Source: Galdieria partita (taxonomy: Eukaryota > Rhodophyta > Bangiophyceae > Galdieriales > Galdieriaceae). From it: a stretch of 64,000 nucleotides of DNA. Each line of letters begins with the position of its first letter. The stretch's first letter is position 1. The DNA lies in assembly GCA_025991245.1 (NCBI GenBank), contig BQMJ01000049.1:62001-126000 (forward strand), in the 5' to 3' direction. Shown piece after piece: positions 60,914 through 64,000 of the stretch. The notes beneath the pieces are model-generated. The model was not told the origin of the DNA. It saw nothing but the letters and a program-made list of their open reading frames with translations, and searched no databases. The translations under genes and the position numbers were made by a program.

Positions 60914-61530
60914 TCATTTCCATTCTTCCAACAGAACTCGAAAAATTTCAGGGAATCCTTTTCTACAAACAAATTCGACATAGAATGGAACTAAAGAACT
61001 GCCTTTGGCCTCCCTAAAAGAGAAGGAAGTAAAATAAAAAATACTTACACATACTCGCCAATCAACACCTTCCGAATCCAATAAACAAAAGTCTACAATG
61101 CCACAGGAACCATCTTCTTGAAATATGATTGTGAATTCCTGATTCAATATCCAATAAAGTATGCTCTTTAACTGAGAATCGTCTGTTACTTCTCTCTGTT
61201 TCAAGTTATCTCGACTCCTCTTCTTACTACGTCATTGGCAACTTTTGGAAAGTTTCGTTGAGTTTTGGCCGCTTTCTGTCCTACTTATTGATAAATTAGC
61301 TGACTCTGAGCTATTGGGTGCATCTTCCTTGCGGGAACGAGGCAAAAAGTTATTTTCGATAGAAGCATAGCCATAAATATGATTGTAGAATGAAGATACT
61401 GAAACTTGAAACAAGTATACATGCCACTGAGTGCCAACAAAGTCGACATTAATATAGTGAAATCGAGGATATCGTTTAGCCAATCATATCCAACAGGAAC
61501 AAGTCAACTTCTTCACTGGTGGATCAAATA
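60914..61530 (-). pseudogene. Second nuclease-like module, copy 1 (toxin-like family), fossil
   Basis: Related to the copy at 63 kb over its whole length: PRFHYINVDFVGTQWHVYLF, FQVSVSSFY, then after a variable Ser-rich linker SEGVDWRVCVSI and FREAKGSS. The Asp followed by a strand ending in FQVS replaces the usual E-x-K of PD-(D/E)XK enzymes, a form common in Crinkler-type effectors. It is broken (a few breaks) and lacks the upstream half seen in the 63-kb copy. Confidence 0.6.
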
Positions 61531-63017
61531 TTAGTGGACGACGTGTTGAAATCGCGAATTTTCCTAATAACGATGAAAACGGTTTTTCCTTTTCACAAGT
61601 ATAACATAGAACGAACTTCCTTTGTTATTTATATTCTCAAACGATGATTGAACATATTTCATGTTGAAATGTAAATTTTAAGAAAAACGTTGCCTACTTT
61701 TTTGAGATACTGAGCATTATAACTTCTACCCCATTCAATATTTGAAAGATTAGAGATATTATAAAAAGAAGGGAAGAAAGGAAGAGTTCTTCTGCATGGG
61801 CCTTCATAGAGAAGCTGAAAGATGTAAATCTATTTCATAGAAAATTGGACTATAATTCATTCTCCCAAAGACACAACTTATCCACAAGGCCGCTATATTT
61901 CAAACTGTCAAATTTATGGACAACTCGATTTCTGTTGGTTTGCTTGATGTGATGTCGAAATACATTTGTAGCAAATGTAAACAGTTTGATAGTTCTTGTA
62001 AACGTTAGGAAACTTTTCTTTAGGTTGTCGAGGCAACAAGATAGTGCGACAATTGAAACATAGCTAAATTTCAACTTTAGCTTGTTTCACGTCTTGTTCA
62101 AGTAGTTTGGAAGTATTTTAAAAATACCTCATTCATTTGTTGCTTTTCCTCTATTCTTGCACTATATGACTGTTTTACTAGGGCAGAAAAGATTTGAAGC
62201 AACTCTTGACAACTCAGTTAGGTTTCTCTACTATTCAAATGCTCTTAGCTTTTCCAGAATTGTCTATAGTTGACTTTTGATATTTGGAGTGTACCATTTT
62301 TGAAGTTTTCAAGACTTTTTCAGTGTGTATAGAGAGTAATGGAAACTAGAGTACATGTTGTTGACTGTTGTTGGATTGTTTTATTTGTCAAGATCAATTC
62401 ACGGAGCGTTGTCTTTATATTGTTACTTATTATGTGATTTTCAATAATATGATGTCATTGAGAGTTTTCCTAGACGGGCTGACAAAGTAGATAGAGTCAA
62501 TAATTGATCCTGCATTTCTTTGCAATTCAGTTATATACTCTATGGATTATGAAACACTTGTTCTGTAAATAAGTTGATTTAAAAGATGAATATTTGTTTT
62601 TTATCAACATAATTGTCTTCAAAATGACAACTTCTGTGTCTTTGCTGACAGGTGCTTGGTTCTCTTTGTGATCGATGATTTCTCCTCCAACAATTTCATT
62701 AGCAAAGAATCATTTATCTGACAGACTTTAAGAGCTTCCTGAATACTTTCTGAATGATCGTTTGGCTGAAAAGCATGTCTCCAAGTTTGAAACAATGTGA
62801 TTCTATACAACTGGAGATACCCAATAAAGACGCTCTCCAAAGCTGGGTACTTGAAATTGAGGTTGTGTGTTGATTTTCATCCAAAGTGCTAAAAATGACT
62901 TTGTTTAGGATATGTACATCTTCTATTATTGTAAACCAATCATCCATATCAGACTTTCTGCTTCCACAATGATTCATCATTGGCTTGCCAGTCAAGCAAA
63001 TAAAATATTAAAACATA
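61531..63017. other. spacer between two module copies, with relic coding pieces
   Basis: Contains the second copy of the duplicated flank (about 61980-62090). On the minus strand at 62619-62995 there are coding-like pieces (LWRASLLGISSCIE, ESVFIGYLQLYRITLF) in two frames. They may belong to the upstream end of the family but show no motif that I can name. Confidence 0.4.
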
Positions 63018-64000
63018 TCATTTATCATAGTCTTTGTAAATCGTAAAGCTCAAAACAACTCTGCTTCCATCAAAGGATCGTAAAACATCACTTTTCCTTT
63101 TCCAACAAAACTCGAAATCTCTCAGAAAAGCCTTCACTACAAAGAAACTCAATATAGTCTGGTACTGATAAACTACCTTTGGCCTCCTTAAATGGTAATG
63201 GAGTAACATAGACAATACTTATGCAGTGTCGCCAATCAACACCTTTGGAATCCAATAAACGAAAATCTACAATCCTTCCAGAATCATCTTCTTCTAACGT
63301 GATGGTAAACTCTTCATTCAGAATCAAACCAATTAAGCTTAGTAACTGAGGCTTATCTGTTACTCTTACTCGTCTCCTGTTCTTATTACGTTTTTGGCCA
63401 CTTTGGGAACTTGCCATTGATTTTTGTTTGCTCTTTGACCTACTAGTTGATAAGTTCGCCGATTCTGAAGTATTCCATGCATCTTTCTTGAAAGAAGGTG
63501 GCAAAAAGGAGTTTTCGATTGCAGCAGAGTCACGATTATGACTATAAAATGAAGATATCGATACTTGAAAAAAGTATATATGCCATTGAGAATTCACAAT
63601 ATCCACAAAAATATAGTCAAATCGAGGATGTCGTTCTTCCAGTAATATCCAACAGGAATGAGTAAACTTCTTCATGGGAGGATCAAATTCATCTCCAACC
63701 AACCGAACCCAACTATTACAAGATAAACTCAAGTTCCTATAGGGTTTGCTATCGGAACGGATAGTCACTTCTTCTGTTCTATTGATGAACCACAAAAAGA
63801 ATAATTTTTCAAAAGTTTGCCCTCTTGTGCCCGGATCACTTCGATAACGTTTAAACAATTCAGCCAAGTAATTCTCAGAAGCATATCTTTCAAGGAAAGA
63901 GGATAACAAGATGTCACGTGCAACGCTGTTATAAAAGCGTAAGTAGATGCGGCTCACTACAACTAATAAACCTCGATCTCGATATGCTCCGTCTGCAACC
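63018..64000 (-). CDS. Second nuclease-like module, copy 2 (toxin-like family), runs off the window
   Basis: An open frame from the window end down to 63088, then a short trailing stretch. Visible parts in order: SRIYLRFYNSVARDILL, RGQTFEKLFFLWFINR (a conserved Glu), FDPPMKKFTHSCWI, HPRFDYIFVDIVNSQWHIYF and FQVSISSFYSH (the Asp and Q-x-S active-site-like pair), a Ser/Lys/Arg-rich linker, RRRVRVTDKP, and VDWRHCISIVYVTPLPFKEA. The order E...D...QVS matches the restriction-like nuclease fold of Crinkler-type effectors. It looks whole within the window. An NTPase part may lie upstream, beyond base 64000. Confidence 0.6.

Noticed and set aside
63950-64000. Telomere repeats at the right edge
   Set aside because: None seen; the edge is inside an open coding frame.
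48167-64000. Retroelement or DNA-transposon bodies as the cause of the gene-poor region
   Set aside because: No reverse transcriptase, integrase or transposase motif, and no terminal repeats that I could recognise; the relics seen are a transketolase and the nuclease-module family.

Overview
The window looks like nuclear DNA of a unicellular red alga of the Cyanidiophyceae, most likely Galdieria. The signs are extreme gene density, very short GT-AG introns (about 40-60 bp wherever I could place both ends), start-to-start gaps as small as 47-53 bp, mitochondrial and peroxisomal eukaryotic genes, and a tRNA-Lys gene whose T-loop carries an apparent 12-nt intron. Disrupted tRNA genes of that kind are known from the related alga Cyanidioschyzon merolae. 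The species is an inference; nothing in the sequence names it.

Region 1 (1-48.2 kb) is a compact housekeeping block of about 33 protein genes and one tRNA gene. In order: an AMP-binding acyl-CoA ligase (cut by the window edge), PEX1, a DHHC palmitoyltransferase, cytosolic TyrRS, the PP2A activator PTPA, an unrecognised spliced gene, HOP2/PSMC3IP, APC10, an unrecognised multi-exon gene, proteasome RPT5, tRNA-Lys(UUU), proteasome SEM1/DSS1, succinate-semialdehyde dehydrogenase, a prenylated ubiquitin-fold protein (UBL3/MUB), beta-COP, ABCE1, a small membrane protein, a CYP710/CYP61-type P450, QCR7, a TMEM14-like protein, Rab2, a DUF1294 protein, SPT16, ISD11/LYRM4, a possibly plastid-targeted protein, ATP synthase F1 beta and F1 delta, NAA15, a low-complexity protein with a possible zinc finger, PET117, SEY1/RHD3 and mitochondrial ClpX. 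Most introns were located from frame continuity and family alignment, so single splice sites may be off.

Several functional partners are neighbours. F1 beta and F1 delta share a 53-bp divergent promoter. RPT5 and SEM1, both of the 19S proteasome, are divergent around the tRNA gene. A set of mitochondrial genes (QCR7, ISD11, F1 beta, F1 delta, PET117, ClpX) is scattered through the block.

Region 2 (48.2-64 kb) is different: gene-poor and rich in decayed coding sequence, as expected of a subtelomeric or repeat-prone region. It holds a near full-length decayed transketolase copy (about 51.0-53.3 kb), one open cysteine-rich zinc-finger gene (54.5-55.2 kb), and a minus-strand cluster (56.7-64 kb, running off the window) of a toxin-like family. 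One member joins a P-loop NTPase to a PD-(D/E)XK-type nuclease motif, the layout of the Crinkler/RHS (CR-effector) class. Three others are copies of a second nuclease-like module. Repeated flanks show that the cluster grew by segmental duplication. This cluster and the tRNA gene are the most unusual things here.
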